Source: UBA1100 sp964533265
Lineage (GTDB): Bacteria > Verrucomicrobiota > Verrucomicrobiia > Limisphaerales > UBA1100
Assembly: GCA_964533265.1 (NCBI GenBank)
Contig: CAZHJW010000018.1
Coordinates: forward strand, 1-24,431
Direction of reading: 5' to 3'
DNA length: 24,431 nt
Position numbers and translations under genes: made by a program. Every line of letters begins with the position of its first letter. Positions within the stretch are counted from its first letter, which is position 1. Shown one piece after another: positions 23,966 through 24,431 of the stretch. Below the pieces are notes generated by a model, which had not been told where the DNA came from, ran no database searches, and was given only the letters and a program-made list of their open reading frames with translations.

Positions 23966-24431
23966 ATGGAATATCTACCTACACCCATTCTCGCCGTAAA
24001 AATCGGCACTGTGTTGCTTGCCATTGTGGCGTTGTTTGTCATTTCCGGCATTCTAATGTGCGTCAAAGTCGTCAAACAGGCCCAGTGCATGGTTATTGAA
24101 AAGTTCGGTAAATTTAGCCGAATCCTTGAAAGCGGTCTAAACATTATTGTCCCGGTCATGGACAGCCCCCGAGCCATGCAGTGGCGCTATAAAAAGGTGG
24201 ATATCAGCGGTGTGGAATATGTCATGACTTCGCCGCAAACGACAATTGATCTTCGGGAACAGGTATTTGATTTCGCCAAGCAAAACGTGATTACTAGGGA
24301 TAATGTAACCATCGAAATTGATGCCATGCTTTATTTCCAGATCACGGATGTAAAAGCAGCGGTTTATGAGATCGCCAACCTGCCTGACGCCATTGAAAAG
24401 CTGTGTAAAACCAGCCTGCGTAATGTGGTGG
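23966..24431 (+). CDS. SPFH-domain (stomatin/band 7 type) protein, N-terminal part
   Basis: 155 codons are visible before the window ends, so this is a partial gene. Residues 7-34 form an N-terminal membrane anchor, followed by the SPFH/band 7 domain: VKQAQCMVIEKFGKFSRILESGLNIIVPVMDSPR, then IDLREQVFDFAKQNVITRDNVTIEIDAMLYFQITDVKAAVYEIANLPDAIEKL, the typical stomatin/HflK-like progression. The protein probably oligomerises at the inner membrane and acts with NfeD encoded just upstream (14-base gap). The ATG at 23966 follows an A/C-rich leader without a Shine-Dalgarno sequence. The C-terminal coiled coil expected for the family lies outside the window. Confidence 0.94.
   Translation, partial: MEYLPTPILAVKIGTVLLAIVALFVISGILMCVKVVKQAQCMVIEKFGKFSRILESGLNIIVPVMDSPRAMQWRYKKVDISGVEYVMTSPQTTIDLREQVFDFAKQNVITRDNVTIEIDAMLYFQITDVKAAVYEIANLPDAIEKLCKTSLRNVV

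Overview
The window looks like a chromosomal, mostly housekeeping segment of a PVC-group bacterium, most likely a member of Verrucomicrobiota. The best taxonomic pointer is a protein at 19314-19811 that matches what I remember as the 'Minf_1886 family', restricted to Verrucomicrobia and Planctomycetes. Supporting hints are two-domain SirB1-type and GYF_2/MORN proteins, and several genes with A/C-rich, Shine-Dalgarno-less leaders. No phage, insertion sequence, CRISPR array, tRNA or rRNA is visible. No gene-free stretch exceeds 300 bases; the longest is 7263-7497 (235 bases), the dnaK promoter region.

Layout. 1-2602 (-) is the first 867 codons of the glutamate synthase large subunit, cut by the window edge. 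2784-5452 (+) carries a SirB1-type transglutaminase-fold protein, a membrane GYF_2/MORN-like protein and a small lipoprotein. 5455-7262 (-) is a translationally coupled pair: a LolA-like exported protein and a membrane-anchored TPR protein. 7498-11437 (+) is a compact chaperone locus dnaK-groES-groEL, closed by a strong intrinsic terminator. A small HTH regulator (11570-12046, +) follows and overlaps the next gene tail to tail.

22609-12039 is one long minus-strand run: leuS, an unlisted 43-residue membrane microprotein, the Minf_1886-family protein, a fused M16 peptidase, a lipoprotein galactose mutarotase, the SRP RNA, dnaX, ybaB, recR and a YihX-like HAD phosphatase. The SRP RNA-dnaX-ybaB-recR order is a classic bacterial cluster for co-translational targeting, replication clamp loading and recombinational repair. 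Divergent from leuS, 22729-24431 (+) carries terC, nfeD and the start of an SPFH (stomatin/flotillin-type) gene, a membrane module.

I do not see a clear-cut new defence or biosynthetic system. Points most worth a second look: a sigma-54-like element with upstream dyads in front of dnaK; a DnaX that has lost three of its four zinc-ligand cysteines; the overlooked microprotein gene coupled to the Minf_1886 gene; the GYF_2-TM-MORN protein with a possible BamE-like C-terminus; the lipid-anchored mutarotase; and the A/C-rich leaders sharing CTAACAAA.
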